DNA from: Promicromonospora panici
GTDB lineage: Bacteria; Actinomycetota; Actinomycetes; Actinomycetales; Cellulomonadaceae
Length of the DNA stretch: 64,000 nt
Direction: 5' to 3'
NCBI RefSeq assembly: GCF_900608595.1
Contig: NZ_UWYY01000007.1
Coordinates: 186,001 to 250,000 of the forward strand
Position numbers and translations under genes: made by a program. This document shows positions 16,186 to 25,253 of the stretch, one piece after another. Numbering within the stretch: position 1 is the stretch's first letter; the number at the start of each line of letters is the position of its first letter. Under the pieces are notes generated by a model, which saw only the letters and a program-made list of their open reading frames with translations, was not told the origin of the DNA and made no database searches.

Positions 16186-16294
16186 CCGCCGAGGTAGAAC
16201 CTTGGCGAGGTAGGACTGTGGCGAGGTAGGACTGTGGCTGCGCTGCGGTTCTACCTCGTCCTGGTCCTACCTCGCCCTGGTCCTACCTCGGCGG
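16186..16294 (+). repeat. tandem-unit hairpin repeat, family B copy 1
   Basis: A unit close to GGCGAGGTAGGAC(C/T) occurs three times at about 17-base spacing. The same unit then occurs three times inverted, and the outermost arms CCGCCGAGGTAG and CTACCTCGGCGG close the structure. The 109 bases form one long imperfect palindrome beginning 7 bases after the acyl-CoA dehydrogenase stop. A second copy ends at 34176 beside another stop codon. Confidence 0.85.
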
Positions 16295-16298
16295 ATCC

Positions 16299-16319
16299 AG
16301 GGTGGGGGTAACCCCACCC
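16299..16319 (+). terminator. short GC-rich hairpin terminator
   Basis: GGGTGGGG pairs with CCCCACCC around a GTAA loop. It directly follows the family B repeat and precedes the promoter of the histidine-kinase gene. Confidence 0.5.
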
Positions 16320-16376
16320 GCACGCCGTGGGGTTGCAGCATGTTGCGGGGGCGGGCGTCGGCCTAATGTCATATCC

Positions 16377-17777
16377 ATGACCAGCGATGACGGCCCCGCA
16401 CCGGCGCACCGGCCCGTCAGCCTCGAGGACGTCGTCGCACCCGCGCTCGTCTCCGGCCCGGCCTTCTTCCGGGCCCCGTACGACGCCGCTACCGGACGCG
16501 CCTTCGCCGCCCTCGGGGTCGGCTGGATCTGGCACCTCACAGGCGGCCTGACCCTGTGGATACTGGTGGTGGTCTCGGCCGGGATCGTCCCGGCGCTCGG
16601 CATCGGGGTCCCGCTCCTCGCAGCCTCCCTGGTCGCGGCGCGCTGGTTCGGCGCGGCCGAGCGCGCCCGCATCGCCGCCCAGACAGGGGTCGCCATCCCC
16701 GCTCCCCTGACCCTCGGCCGCACACCGCGTGGCTTCTGGTCGAGGCTGTGGGCGCCGATCCGCGACGGCCGCGCCTGGGCCGCCACGCTCTACGCGTTCC
16801 TCGCGATGCTCCTGACCTCGGTGTTCTTCGCGGTCACCACCGGCCTGGCCGCCGGAGCGGCCGCCGCGGCGGCGTTCGTGGCGCTCGGCCGGGGCAGCGC
16901 GCTCGCCGAGTGGACCGGCCTGTCCTGGCCGGCCACGGTGGTCGGCGCGCTGGCCGGCGCCGTCGTGCTCGTCTGGGCGGCCGCCGCCCTCGCGCAGTAC
17001 GGGTCGTACCTCATGGTGCGGCTCGCGACCATCCTCCTGGGCCCTTCGTCGGCCGACGTCGCCCGCGCCCGCGCCGCCGTCGCCGAGCACGAGACGCGCC
17101 TCGCCGAGGCCGCGGCGCACACGGCCCGCGAGCGCGCCGTCGTCCTCACCGAGTCGCGGACGGCGGCCGTTTCCGCCGCCGACACCGAGCGTCGCCGCAT
17201 CGAACGCGACCTGCACGACGGCGCGCAGCAGCGCCTGGTCGCCCTCGGCGTGGAGCTGGGCGTGGCCCGGCGGCTGGCCGACAAGGACCCCGAGCACGCC
17301 GTCGCCGCCCTGGAGCTCGCCCACCGCGAGATCAAGGAGACCCTCGCCGAGCTGCGCGACCTGGTGCGCGGCATCCACCCCGCCGTCCTCGCCGACCGCG
17401 GGCTGGACGCCGCCCTCTCCGCGCTCGCCGGGCGCAGCCCGGTCCCGGTCCGGGTGGAGGTCACGGGCGACCTGACGCCTGCGGGCTCCGCCGCGCAGGC
17501 GGCCGCGTACTTCGTCGTCGCCGAGGCCCTGACCAACGTCGCCAAGCACGCCGGGGCCGACTCGGTCCGGGTGCAGGCGCGCCTCGTGCCCGACGAGCAG
17601 CCGCGGCGCCTGCGCGTCATGGTGTCCGACGACGGCCGGGGCGGCGCCGAGCCGTCCCCCGGCAGCGGCCTGGAAGGTCTGCGCGGTCGAGTCGCCGCGC
17701 TGGACGGAACGTTCGAGCTCGACAGCCCGCCCGGTAAGGGCACTCGCCTGACCGTGGAGGTCCCGTGCGCATCGTGA
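16377..17777 (+). CDS. NarL-type sensor histidine kinase
   Basis: The 466-residue protein has an N-terminal membrane sensor region of the Streptomyces type, with about four helices between residues 45 and 215. It then has a short coiled linker (VARARAAVAEHETRLAEAAAH), the HisKA_3 dimerisation motif ERRRIERDLHDGAQQRL with phospho-acceptor His280, and an HATPase domain (EALTNVAKHAGA, SDDGRGG, GSGLEGLRGRVAALDG). It should phosphorylate the response regulator encoded by the overlapping next gene. A TAATGT box ends 7 bases before the ATG, which suggests a leaderless transcript. The neighbouring DUF4097 gene hints at cell-envelope stress, which is inference. Confidence 0.92.
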   Translation: MTSDDGPAPAHRPVSLEDVVAPALVSGPAFFRAPYDAATGRAFAALGVGWIWHLTGGLTLWILVVVSAGIVPALGIGVPLLAASLVAARWFGAAERARIAAQTGVAIPAPLTLGRTPRGFWSRLWAPIRDGRAWAATLYAFLAMLLTSVFFAVTTGLAAGAAAAAAFVALGRGSALAEWTGLSWPATVVGALAGAVVLVWAAAALAQYGSYLMVRLATILLGPSSADVARARAAVAEHETRLAEAAAHTARERAVVLTESRTAAVSAADTERRRIERDLHDGAQQRLVALGVELGVARRLADKDPEHAVAALELAHREIKETLAELRDLVRGIHPAVLADRGLDAALSALAGRSPVPVRVEVTGDLTPAGSAAQAAAYFVVAEALTNVAKHAGADSVRVQARLVPDEQPRRLRVMVSDDGRGGAEPSPGSGLEGLRGRVAALDGTFELDSPPGKGTRLTVEVPCAS

Positions 17778-18424
17778 TCGCTGAGGACTCCGTCCTCCTC
17801 CTGGACGGGCTCACCCGCCTGCTCGCCGCCGAGGGCCACACCGTGACGGGGCACACCACGGCGGACGACCTGGTCCGGGCGCTCTCGAAGCCCGACGCCG
17901 AGCTGCCCGACCTGCTCGTCACGGACGTCCGGATGCCGCCGTCGCACACCGACGAGGGGCTGCGCGCCGCCGTGCACCTGCGCAGCGTGCACCCGGACCT
18001 CCCGGTCCTCGTGCTGTCGCAGTACGTGGAGCAGAGCTACGCGAGCGAGCTGTTCGCACGCGGCGCGCGCGGGCTGGGCTACGTGCTCAAGGACCGCGTG
18101 GCCGACGTCGACGAGTTCCTCGACGCGGTGGCCCGCGTGTCCGGGGGCGGGACCGTGGTAGACCCCGAGGTGGTCACCCAGATCATCGCCCGGCACCCCG
18201 GCTCCGACCTCGACGTCCTGACGCGCCGCGAGCGCGACGTGCTCGCGCTCATGGCCGAGGGCCGCTCCAACGCCGCCATCGCGGACCGCCTCGTCGTGGG
18301 GCTGGCCGCCGTGGAGAAGCACGTCACCAACATCCTGACCAAGCTCGGCCTCCCGCCGGCCGCCGACGACCACCGCCGGGTGCTCGCCGTGCTGCGCTGG
18401 CTCGACCAGAACGGATCCCGCTGA
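17765..18424 (+). CDS. NarL/LuxR-family response regulator
   Basis: The 219-residue protein has a receiver domain with acidic pair Glu7-Asp8, phospho-acceptor Asp54 in LLVTDVRMPP, the switch Ser in LVLSQY and Lys in YVLKDRV. The C-terminal LuxR helix-turn-helix is LTRRERDVLALMAEGRSNAAIADRL, where the Glu-Arg and Asn-Ala-Ala-Ile core is conserved. The GTG start at 17765 lies within the kinase gene (13-base overlap), showing translational coupling. It is the transcriptional output of the adjacent kinase. Confidence 0.93.
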   Translation: MRIVIAEDSVLLLDGLTRLLAAEGHTVTGHTTADDLVRALSKPDAELPDLLVTDVRMPPSHTDEGLRAAVHLRSVHPDLPVLVLSQYVEQSYASELFARGARGLGYVLKDRVADVDEFLDAVARVSGGGTVVDPEVVTQIIARHPGSDLDVLTRRERDVLALMAEGRSNAAIADRLVVGLAAVEKHVTNILTKLGLPPAADDHRRVLAVLRWLDQNGSR

Positions 18425-19431
18425 TGAACCAGCCCAGTCCTGAGAATCCCCCGGTCCCCGCCGACGCCGTCGGGCAGCCCGGGCCGTATGCCGAGCCCGC
18501 GCCCTATGCCCAGCCGGGGCCGTACGCCCAGCCCGGGCCCTATGCCCCGGACGGCGCCTACCCGCCCGGGCCGCCGCGGCGCGGCGTCACCGGCCGGGTG
18601 CTCGGCACGGTCGGCGCGCTCCTCGCCCTCGCGGTGGTCGGGTTCGGCGGGCTGTTCCTCGTCGACCTGTCGATGTCCGAGACCACCACGACCAGCCGTT
18701 CCTACGACGCCGTGGGCACGGTCGAGCTCGTGGCCGACGGCGACGTGACCGTGAGCGCCGCCGAGGGTGACATCGAGGTGGACGCCATCGCGCACAGCGG
18801 CATGCGGGAGCCGACCTACTCGGAGGACGTGTCGGGCAGCAGGCTCGAGGTCACGCACCGGTGCGGGTGGTCCTTCCTCCTGCCCCGCTGCTCGGGCGAG
18901 CTCGACGTGACCCTGCCCGCCGGCACAGAGGTGGTCGTCCGCACGGAGAACGGCGACGTCGTCGCGACGGGCCTGGCCGGCGAGGTGTCCCTGAACACGA
19001 GCAACGGCCGGGTCGAGGCCGACGGCATCAGCGGCCCGCTCTTCGTGGACTCCAGCAACGGCGACATCGACGTGGCCGACGCCCAGGCCGACGTCGAGAC
19101 CTCCACCTCGAACGGCGAGGTCTCCGTGACGGGCGTCGACGGCACCGTGACCGCCGAGACGAGCAACGGCCGGATCACCATCGACGCGGTGACCGGCGAC
19201 GCCTCGGCGAAGACCAGCAACGGGTCGGTGGAGGTCTCGGCGGTGGACGGGAACGTCTACAGCGAGACAAGCAACGGCGAGATCACCGTGATCGGCAACG
19301 GCGAACCCGTGGCCCTGACGCTGGAGACCTCGAACGGCAGCGAGACGATCCAGGGCCCGACCGACCCGGACGCCGAGCGCACCGTGGAGATGCGCAGCTC
19401 GAACGGCGACGTCGCCTACCTCGACGAGTGA
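18424..19431 (+). CDS. membrane-anchored DUF4097 beta-strand-repeat protein
   Basis: The 335-residue protein starts on the last base of the response-regulator stop (TGATG). A Pro/Tyr-rich cytoplasmic tail with a PGPYAQ-like repeat (residues 15-55) is followed by one membrane helix at about 60-83. The outer region is a right-handed-type repeat in which TSNGxVxxxxVxG recurs about eight times (residues 180-325), typical of DUF4097. Two cysteines lie before the repeats (HRCGW, PRCSG). Such proteins are often third genes in LiaRS-like envelope-stress operons; here the gene is fused to a kinase-regulator pair in the same way. Confidence 0.82.
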   Translation: MNQPSPENPPVPADAVGQPGPYAEPAPYAQPGPYAQPGPYAPDGAYPPGPPRRGVTGRVLGTVGALLALAVVGFGGLFLVDLSMSETTTTSRSYDAVGTVELVADGDVTVSAAEGDIEVDAIAHSGMREPTYSEDVSGSRLEVTHRCGWSFLLPRCSGELDVTLPAGTEVVVRTENGDVVATGLAGEVSLNTSNGRVEADGISGPLFVDSSNGDIDVADAQADVETSTSNGEVSVTGVDGTVTAETSNGRITIDAVTGDASAKTSNGSVEVSAVDGNVYSETSNGEITVIGNGEPVALTLETSNGSETIQGPTDPDAERTVEMRSSNGDVAYLDE

Positions 19432-19503
19432 CGCCCCCCTGTAGGAGTCCGGACTCGGGCCGGAATCACCCGGAAGCCGACGCCGCCCCGGATCAGTGCA
19501 AGG

Positions 19504-20820
19504 ATGTGGCCCGTGCCGAGCGCGTCAGACATTTCGACAACGCCCAAGGCCGTGGGCAAGGACGTCCTGCGGTCCGCCACCCATGTCCTGTCCTCCTGGC
19601 CGGCCCTGTGGGTCGGGTTCGCCCTGGCTCATGCCTGGATCATCCTGCAGGCCTGGGTGTTCGGCGGGCAGATCCTCGGCGACGTGAACCTGTACGAGTG
19701 GTGGGTCCGCAACGGCATGGACGCCGGGTGGTGGCCCGTCTTCAACTACGACTGGGTGTACCCGATCGGTGCGCTCGCGCCCATGGCCGTCCCGGCCCTG
19801 CTCGCCGACTCGACGAACGGCTACTACTGGGTATGGATGGGCCTCGTGACGGCCGTCAACGCCGTCGCCGTCCTGCTGCTCGGCCGGGCGCGACCGCACG
19901 GCCGGGCCGCCGTCTGGTTCTGGCTGGCCTTCCTCGTGGCGCTCGGTCCCATCTGGATCGGGCGGCTGGACGGGCTGCTCGCGCCGATCATCCTCATCGC
20001 GCTCCTCGTCGCCGTCCGCCGTCCGGCCCTGGCCATGACGCTGGCCACGGTGGGCGCGTGGATCAAGATCGCCCCGGGCGCGGTGGCCCTCGCGCTGGCC
20101 GCGACGGCGTCGGGCGCCAAGGGTTTCTTCCGGAACGTGGTGCTGCCGGGCGCGGCCGTGTGCGCCGTGGTGGTCGGCGTCGCCTTCGCGGGCGGCGGGC
20201 AGGACAACGTGCTCGACGTCTTCGGCGAGCAGGGCGACCGCCAGCTGCAGGTGGAGTCCGTCGCCGCCACGCCGTTCACCGTGGCCCGGCTGTGGGACTC
20301 CTCGATCCAGGTCGAGTACGACGACGTCATCTACACCTACGAGGTGCTCGGGGCCGGGCCGGACGCCGTCGCGGAGGCGCTCGACATCGCGCTGCCCGTG
20401 GCCGCGGTCCTGATCGCGCTGCTCGCCTGGTGGGCCGCCCGACGCCGGCCCGACCTCGTCGGGGACGTCCTGCTGCTCTGCGCGGCCGCCGAGCTGCTGG
20501 CGCTGATCGTCTTCAACAAGGTGGGCTCGCCGCAGTTCATCGCGTGGATCGGACCGCCCCTGGCCGCGGCCATAGCGCTCGGCAGCCGCAGTCAGGGCAC
20601 CCGCCGCACCTGGTTCCTGCCGGCGCTCGGCACGCTGCTCGTCGCCCGCCTGACCATGGAGATCTACCCGATCCGGTACGGCGAGTTCCTGGGCGGCTGG
20701 CCGTTCGCCACGAGCGTCGGCGCCCTGCGCAACGCGCTGCTCGTGGCGCTGCTGGTCGGCGCGGTGGTCCGGCTCGTCCAGGTCGCCCGCAGCCGTCAGG
20801 CGATCTCCAGGGCAGGCTAA
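19504..20820 (+). CDS. polytopic GT87-like glycosyltransferase
   Basis: The 438-residue membrane protein has about ten helices. An early loop contains DVNLYEWWVRNG and NYDWVYPIGAL, placing an Asp near the end of the first periplasmic loop as in GT-C mannosyltransferases, and WIGRLDGLLAPIILIALL follows. The layout matches the GT87/DUF2029 family, which uses polyprenyl-phosphate sugars to build envelope glycans. The two GT4 genes downstream support an envelope-sugar role. Family placement is from topology and loop motifs, so the donor is not assigned. Confidence 0.72.
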   Translation: MWPVPSASDISTTPKAVGKDVLRSATHVLSSWPALWVGFALAHAWIILQAWVFGGQILGDVNLYEWWVRNGMDAGWWPVFNYDWVYPIGALAPMAVPALLADSTNGYYWVWMGLVTAVNAVAVLLLGRARPHGRAAVWFWLAFLVALGPIWIGRLDGLLAPIILIALLVAVRRPALAMTLATVGAWIKIAPGAVALALAATASGAKGFFRNVVLPGAAVCAVVVGVAFAGGGQDNVLDVFGEQGDRQLQVESVAATPFTVARLWDSSIQVEYDDVIYTYEVLGAGPDAVAEALDIALPVAAVLIALLAWWAARRRPDLVGDVLLLCAAAELLALIVFNKVGSPQFIAWIGPPLAAAIALGSRSQGTRRTWFLPALGTLLVARLTMEIYPIRYGEFLGGWPFATSVGALRNALLVALLVGAVVRLVQVARSRQAISRAG

Positions 20821-20980
20821 GGGTCCTTTCAGGGGTGTTCCCCATGCCAGGTGGATGGTGGCTCCGCTACGGTCAGGTTTGTGACATCGTGTGTAGCGGT
20901 TACCGTCTCGACGCCACCCGTTCCCCGGCTCGCCGCACGAAAGACTTCGTCCGGACATCGACGACCGGCAGGTTCGTAAC

Positions 20981-22126
20981 GTGCGAGTAGCCATCGTTGC
21001 GGAGAGTTTCCTCCCGCAGGTCAACGGGGTCACCAATTCCGTCCTGCGGGTCCTTGAGCATCTGCAGGAGCGGGGGGACCAGGCCATGGTCCTCGCGCCC
21101 GACGCCGATGCCTCCATCGGACATGTCCCGCCCTTCGTCAGCGGCGCCCCGGTGGTCGAGCTCGGCTCGATCGGCTTCCCCGGATATCCGGACGTGCGGC
21201 TCGTCGTCGGCAAGAAGTGGCGCACTGAGCGCACGCTGGCGACGTTCGCCCCGGACGTCGTCCACCTCGCGTCGCCGTTCATCCTCGGCTGGCGCGGCAT
21301 CCTGGCCGCCGAGCGGCTGGGCCTGCCGAGCGTCGCCGTCTACCAGACCGAGGTGCCCGGTTACGCGGCGCGCTACGGCCTGGGCGGTTTCGAGCCGCTG
21401 CTGTGGAAGCGGGTCAAGGACATCCACGAGCGCGCGACGATGACGCTCGCGCCGTCGACCGCGACCATCCGGCAGCTCGAGAACCACGGCATCCCCAACC
21501 TGCGGCTATGGGGCAGGGGCGTCGACACGCAGGCGTTCCACCCGCAGTTCCGGGACGAGGGGTGGCGCCGCAAGGTCGGCGCGGGCCGGGAGATCCTCGT
21601 GGGCTACGTGGGCCGGCTGGCCGCCGAGAAGCAGGTCGAGGCGCTGCGCGTGGTCCAGGACCTGCCGGGCGTGCGCCTCGTCATCGTCGGCGACGGGCCC
21701 GAGCGGGAAGACCTGCGGCAGATCCTGCCGTCCGCCCACTTCACCGGGCTGCTGCGCGGGGCCGAGCTGTCGCGGGCGATGGCGAGCCTCGACGTGTTCG
21801 TACACCCGGGCGAGCTCGAGACCTTCGGCCAGACGCTGCAGGAGGCGCACGCCAGCGGGGTCCCGGTCGTGGCGCCCGCCGCGGGCGGCCCGCTGGACAT
21901 CGTCAGGCACTCCCACGACGGCTGGCTGTACTCTCCGGGTGACCACGAGGCGCTGCGCGCCCGCGTCGTCGACCTGGTGGGCGACGAACGCAAGCGGCGC
22001 GCCTTCGGGACCGCGGCACGCGAACGGGCCGAGGGCCGCACGTGGCACGACATCTGCTCCGAGCTCATGGACCACTACGACGACGCGGTCCGGGTGCACG
22101 CGAGAGCCGGCTCAGCGGAGGTATGA
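20981..22126 (+). CDS. mgtA: GT4 glycosyltransferase, GDP-mannose-dependent alpha-mannosyltransferase-like
   Basis: The 381-residue cytoplasmic GT-B enzyme begins MRVAIVAESFLPQVNGVTNSV (N-terminal glycine loop). It has YQTEVPGYAARYG, GRGVDTQAFHPQFR, VGYVGRLAAEKQVEAL, IVGDGPEREDL and the donor motif HPGELETFGQTLQEAHASG (E-x7-E). These match MgtA/PimB-type mannosyltransferases of lipoglycan synthesis (MgtA mannosylates a glucuronosyl diacylglycerol). The gene symbol follows that resemblance. The GTG start at 20981 sits after a 160-base promoter region, and a second GT4 gene follows 1 base after its stop. Confidence 0.85.
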   Translation: MRVAIVAESFLPQVNGVTNSVLRVLEHLQERGDQAMVLAPDADASIGHVPPFVSGAPVVELGSIGFPGYPDVRLVVGKKWRTERTLATFAPDVVHLASPFILGWRGILAAERLGLPSVAVYQTEVPGYAARYGLGGFEPLLWKRVKDIHERATMTLAPSTATIRQLENHGIPNLRLWGRGVDTQAFHPQFRDEGWRRKVGAGREILVGYVGRLAAEKQVEALRVVQDLPGVRLVIVGDGPEREDLRQILPSAHFTGLLRGAELSRAMASLDVFVHPGELETFGQTLQEAHASGVPVVAPAAGGPLDIVRHSHDGWLYSPGDHEALRARVVDLVGDERKRRAFGTAARERAEGRTWHDICSELMDHYDDAVRVHARAGSAEV

Positions 22127-22127
22127 C

Positions 22128-23414
22128 TTGCGAATAGTCCACGTCGCCAACTTCTACAGCCCCCGGTCCGGGGGCATCCGTACCGCTATGCACGCGATGG
22201 CCGGGCAGTACCTGTCCCGGGGGCACGAACCCGTGCTCGTCGTGCCGGGCAAGCGGGACGGGGTGGCGCACGTGGACGGCGTCCGGGTCGTCAGTCTCGC
22301 TGCGCCGCGCGTGCCGTTCTCCGGCGGTTACCGCGCGGTGGTGCAGCCCGGCAAGATGCGGGGCCTGCTCGAGACGCTCGCGCCCGACCGGCTCGAGGTG
22401 AGCGACCGCACCACGCTGGCCGGCCTGGGTGACTGGGCCGGAGAAGCAGGCATCCCGTCGCTGATGATGCTGCACGAACGGGTCGACGGCGTGCTGCGGT
22501 CCTGGATCCCCGGCGCGGCGGAGGGCGGCTACGCGGCGTCGTTCGGTGCGGCGGCGGCTCCGGCCCTCGCCGACCGGTACAACCTGGCCACGCTCACCCG
22601 GTTCGACCGTCTGGTCGCCACCACCCAGTTCGCCGCCGGTGAGGTCGAGCGCCTCGCCGCGCGCACCCGGGCCGCCCTCCCGCCGCTGTACCGGGTGCCG
22701 CTCGGTGTGGACCTGGAGCGGTTCCGGCCCGACCGGTACTCCGCCGAGGCGCGCGCCCAGTACGCGCCGCGCGACACCGCACTCATCGTGCTGGCGAGCC
22801 GCCAGTCCGCGGAGAAGCGGCCGGACCTCGCGATCGACGCCGCGGCGCAGCTCGTGCGGGACGGGCGGCCCGTGCGGCTCGTCGTCGCGGGCTCGGGCCC
22901 GCTCCTGCCGAAGATGCGGCTCCGGGCCGAGGCCGCCGGCCTGCCGCACCGGTTCCTCTCGTTCATCCCGGACCGTGACCGGCTCGCAACCCTCCTCACC
23001 TGCGCCGACGCCGTCATCGCGCCCGGGCCGATCGAGACGTTCGGGCTCGCGGCGCTCGAGGCGCTGGCCTCCGGGACGCCGGTGGTGTGCAGTTCGTCGA
23101 GCGCCCTGCCCGAGGTGGTCGGCACCGCCGGCGCGGCCGCCCCGCCGGACGCCGCGGCGCTCGCCCTCGCCCTGCACGACGTGCTGGACCGCGACGTGGA
23201 CGAGCGGCGCAAGGCCGCCCGGGTGCGCGCCGAGCTCTTCCCGTGGAGCGCGACCGGCGACGCGATGCTCGCGCTGCACGCCCGCAAGGCCTTCGACCTG
23301 ACGCCGGATCTCCCGGTCGCCGGCCCCGCTGTGGGGCCGGGGCCGGGGAACCCGGGGCCGGAAGTCACCGACCCGTCCGGCCCCATTCATGTGGGCAGCC
23401 TGGGACGACGGTGA
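22128..23414 (+). CDS. GT4-family glycosyltransferase
   Basis: The 428-residue GT-B enzyme reads LRIVHVANFYSPRSGGIRT at its start, RVPLGVDLERF, LASRQSAEKRPDLAI, VAGSGPLLPKM and the donor site APGPIETFGLAALEALASG. The start is a TTG at 22128: it has a strong GGAGG at 22117-22121 and begins exactly at the first strand of the fold, while in-frame codons further upstream lie inside mgtA. It probably acts with the preceding mannosyltransferase on the same glycan. The extreme C-terminus is Pro/Gly-rich (about 25 residues) and unlike the family. Confidence 0.87.
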   Translation: MRIVHVANFYSPRSGGIRTAMHAMAGQYLSRGHEPVLVVPGKRDGVAHVDGVRVVSLAAPRVPFSGGYRAVVQPGKMRGLLETLAPDRLEVSDRTTLAGLGDWAGEAGIPSLMMLHERVDGVLRSWIPGAAEGGYAASFGAAAAPALADRYNLATLTRFDRLVATTQFAAGEVERLAARTRAALPPLYRVPLGVDLERFRPDRYSAEARAQYAPRDTALIVLASRQSAEKRPDLAIDAAAQLVRDGRPVRLVVAGSGPLLPKMRLRAEAAGLPHRFLSFIPDRDRLATLLTCADAVIAPGPIETFGLAALEALASGTPVVCSSSSALPEVVGTAGAAAPPDAAALALALHDVLDRDVDERRKAARVRAELFPWSATGDAMLALHARKAFDLTPDLPVAGPAVGPGPGNPGPEVTDPSGPIHVGSLGRR

Positions 23415-23415
23415 G

Positions 23416-24336
23416 ATGACGTCGCCGGCGGGACGCGAGGACTGCTTCCGACTCGTCGCCCTGGGTGACTCGATCACCGTGGGAGTGGGCGACACCGTCG
23501 GCCCCGACGCCGTTCACGGCCCCGGCTGGGCCGCGCACCTCGCAGCCGTGCTCGGCGCAGAGGCGTTCGCGAACCTCGCCACCAACGGCGCCCGCTCCAG
23601 CGACGTCGCGCAGACGCAGCTCGATACCGCCCTGGCGCTGCGGCCCCGGCTCGCGACGGTGCTCGTGGGCGGCAACGACGTGCTGCGCAGCGACTTCGAC
23701 GCGCGGCTCACCCTCCTGGACCTGCACCGGTGCGTCAGCGAGCTGTGCCGGGCGGGGACCGACGTGGTGCTCGTGAAGCTGCCGGTCATCGGCCTCTTCG
23801 AGCTCAGCCCGCGCCTCGTGCGGCGCGTCATGCGGCGCCGTGTCGCGTCCATCAACGCGGCGGTCGAGGAGGTGGCGGGGACCGCACTCGACGGTTCGGC
23901 GCCGGGACCGGGTGGGCGGGTGGTCGTCGTGGATGCCGTGCAGGCGATCGCGCCCGCAGGGGAGAAGGCCTGGCACGTCGACCGGGTGCACCCGTCCCCG
24001 GCGGGCCACCGCCGGCTCGCGCTGGCGGTGGCAACGGCCCTGACGGACCTGGACCCGGTCTACTCCCCGCCCCCGATCACTGCTCCGGCGGACGAGAACG
24101 GGGTCGCCGCACGGCTGCCCGCGGCGCCCGACCCGCCGTCGGTGTGGCAACGCCTGGCCTGGCTCGTCAAGGCCGGGCTGCCCTGGTGCGTGCGCCGCGG
24201 CCGGGACTTCCTGCCGGGCCTGCTCCGCGCCGTCGTGCACGATCTGCGCGCCGAGCGGACGTTCGCGCCCGGCAGCATGATGACGAGCCTCGCCGACTCG
24301 GGCCTGGACCCCCGCCGTCGCATCCGCAGGGGCTGA
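23416..24336 (+). CDS. SGNH/GDSL hydrolase
   Basis: The 306-residue protein shows all four SGNH blocks: VALGDSITVG (nucleophile Ser, block I), NLATNGARSSD (block II Gly), VLVGGNDVLRSD (block III Asn) and HVDRVHPSPAGH (block V Asp/His). No signal peptide is visible, so it is probably cytoplasmic, an esterase or acyl-hydrolase. A basic C-terminal extension of about 90 residues (WCVRRGRDFLPGLLRAVV) follows the catalytic domain. The ATG lies 1 base after the glycosyltransferase stop, so the gene belongs to the same operon and may deacylate or acylate envelope sugars. Confidence 0.88.
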   Translation: MTSPAGREDCFRLVALGDSITVGVGDTVGPDAVHGPGWAAHLAAVLGAEAFANLATNGARSSDVAQTQLDTALALRPRLATVLVGGNDVLRSDFDARLTLLDLHRCVSELCRAGTDVVLVKLPVIGLFELSPRLVRRVMRRRVASINAAVEEVAGTALDGSAPGPGGRVVVVDAVQAIAPAGEKAWHVDRVHPSPAGHRRLALAVATALTDLDPVYSPPPITAPADENGVAARLPAAPDPPSVWQRLAWLVKAGLPWCVRRGRDFLPGLLRAVVHDLRAERTFAPGSMMTSLADSGLDPRRRIRRG

Positions 24337-24356
24337 CCCGGGCGGCTGGCTCAGGC

Positions 24357-25253
24357 TCATGACGCTGGGGCGGTGCCCCCGGCCCGAGGCCGCATGGCGT
24401 CGATGATCCGGGTCCAGTTGTCGCCCCCGTGGCCGTGCTCGCGGACCCACGTGTAGTACGCCTGGACCGCGGCGGGCAGGCCGCGGTCGACGCCGGCGGC
24501 GTCGCTCGCCGCGACGATGTGGTCGGCCGTCGCGCCCATCATCGTCGCCGTGCTCAGGTGACCGGGATGTTCGCCGGCCTCGATCTGCGCGGCGGGGTTC
24601 TCGCCCACCTCCATCATCTCCCCGGCGCCGACCAGGGTCAGCATCAGCTCGGGCATCGCGACACTGGCCTTGACCCCGCCGGACTCGAGCAGAGCGGTCG
24701 CGTGCAGGAGCGAGGCAAGCGACGTCAGGAACACGTCGAGGTTGGCCAGATACATGAGCTGCGCCATCCCCGGGTCCTCCCCGAGGTAGCGCGGCGCCCC
24801 GATCGTGGCCAGCGTCTCGCGGTGGGCCTCCATCACGTCGGCCGGGCCGCTGTAGTAGACGTACGCCGCCTCGGTGCCCACCATCGGGGCCGGCGTCATG
24901 ACGCCGCCGGTCAGGAAGCGCGCGCCGTGCTCCGCCGCCCACGCAGCGCCCTCGCGCGTGACGTCAGGCGTGTCCGAGCTCAGGTTGACGACGGTGCGGC
25001 CCGCGAGCGCCTCCGTCGCGGTGCCGAGGATGTCGTACATCGCCTGGTAGTCGGTGAGGCTGAGGATGACGAGCTCGCTCGCCGCTACGGCGTCGACGGG
25101 TGAGTCGGCGAGCTTCGCGCCGGCGGCTACGACGTCGGCGGCGCGGCTCGGCGTCCGGTTCCAGACGGTGACCGGGTGGCCCTCGCGCAGCAGGGAGCGG
25201 ACCATGGCCTGGCCCATCGGGCCGAGGCCGATCAGGGTGACGGGTGTGCTCAT
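24357..25253 (-). CDS. imine-reductase-like NAD(P)-dependent oxidoreductase, Tyr type
   Basis: The 298-residue protein has the beta-hydroxyacid-dehydrogenase/imine-reductase fold. The dinucleotide motif is LIGLGPMGQAMVRSLLREGH, with VWNRTPSRA supplying the NADP-preferring Arg/Thr region. The interdomain helix reads LMYLANLDVFLTSLASLLHA. In imine reductases this helix carries the catalytic Asp or Tyr in the (Y/L)xDLALL motif; here Tyr occupies the Asp position. Its ATG overlaps the stop of the preceding paralogue by four bases, so the two are coupled. The pair may act as a heteromer or on related cyclic imines, which is inference. Confidence 0.82.
   Translation of the reverse strand: MSTPVTLIGLGPMGQAMVRSLLREGHPVTVWNRTPSRAADVVAAGAKLADSPVDAVAASELVILSLTDYQAMYDILGTATEALAGRTVVNLSSDTPDVTREGAAWAAEHGARFLTGGVMTPAPMVGTEAAYVYYSGPADVMEAHRETLATIGAPRYLGEDPGMAQLMYLANLDVFLTSLASLLHATALLESGGVKASVAMPELMLTLVGAGEMMEVGENPAAQIEAGEHPGHLSTATMMGATADHIVAASDAAGVDRGLPAAVQAYYTWVREHGHGGDNWTRIIDAMRPRAGGTAPAS

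Noticed and set aside
18460..18590. Tandem coding repeat at the start of the DUF4097 gene as a mobile or regulatory repeat
   Set aside because: It encodes the low-complexity Pro/Tyr tail common in actinobacterial membrane proteins and stays in frame.
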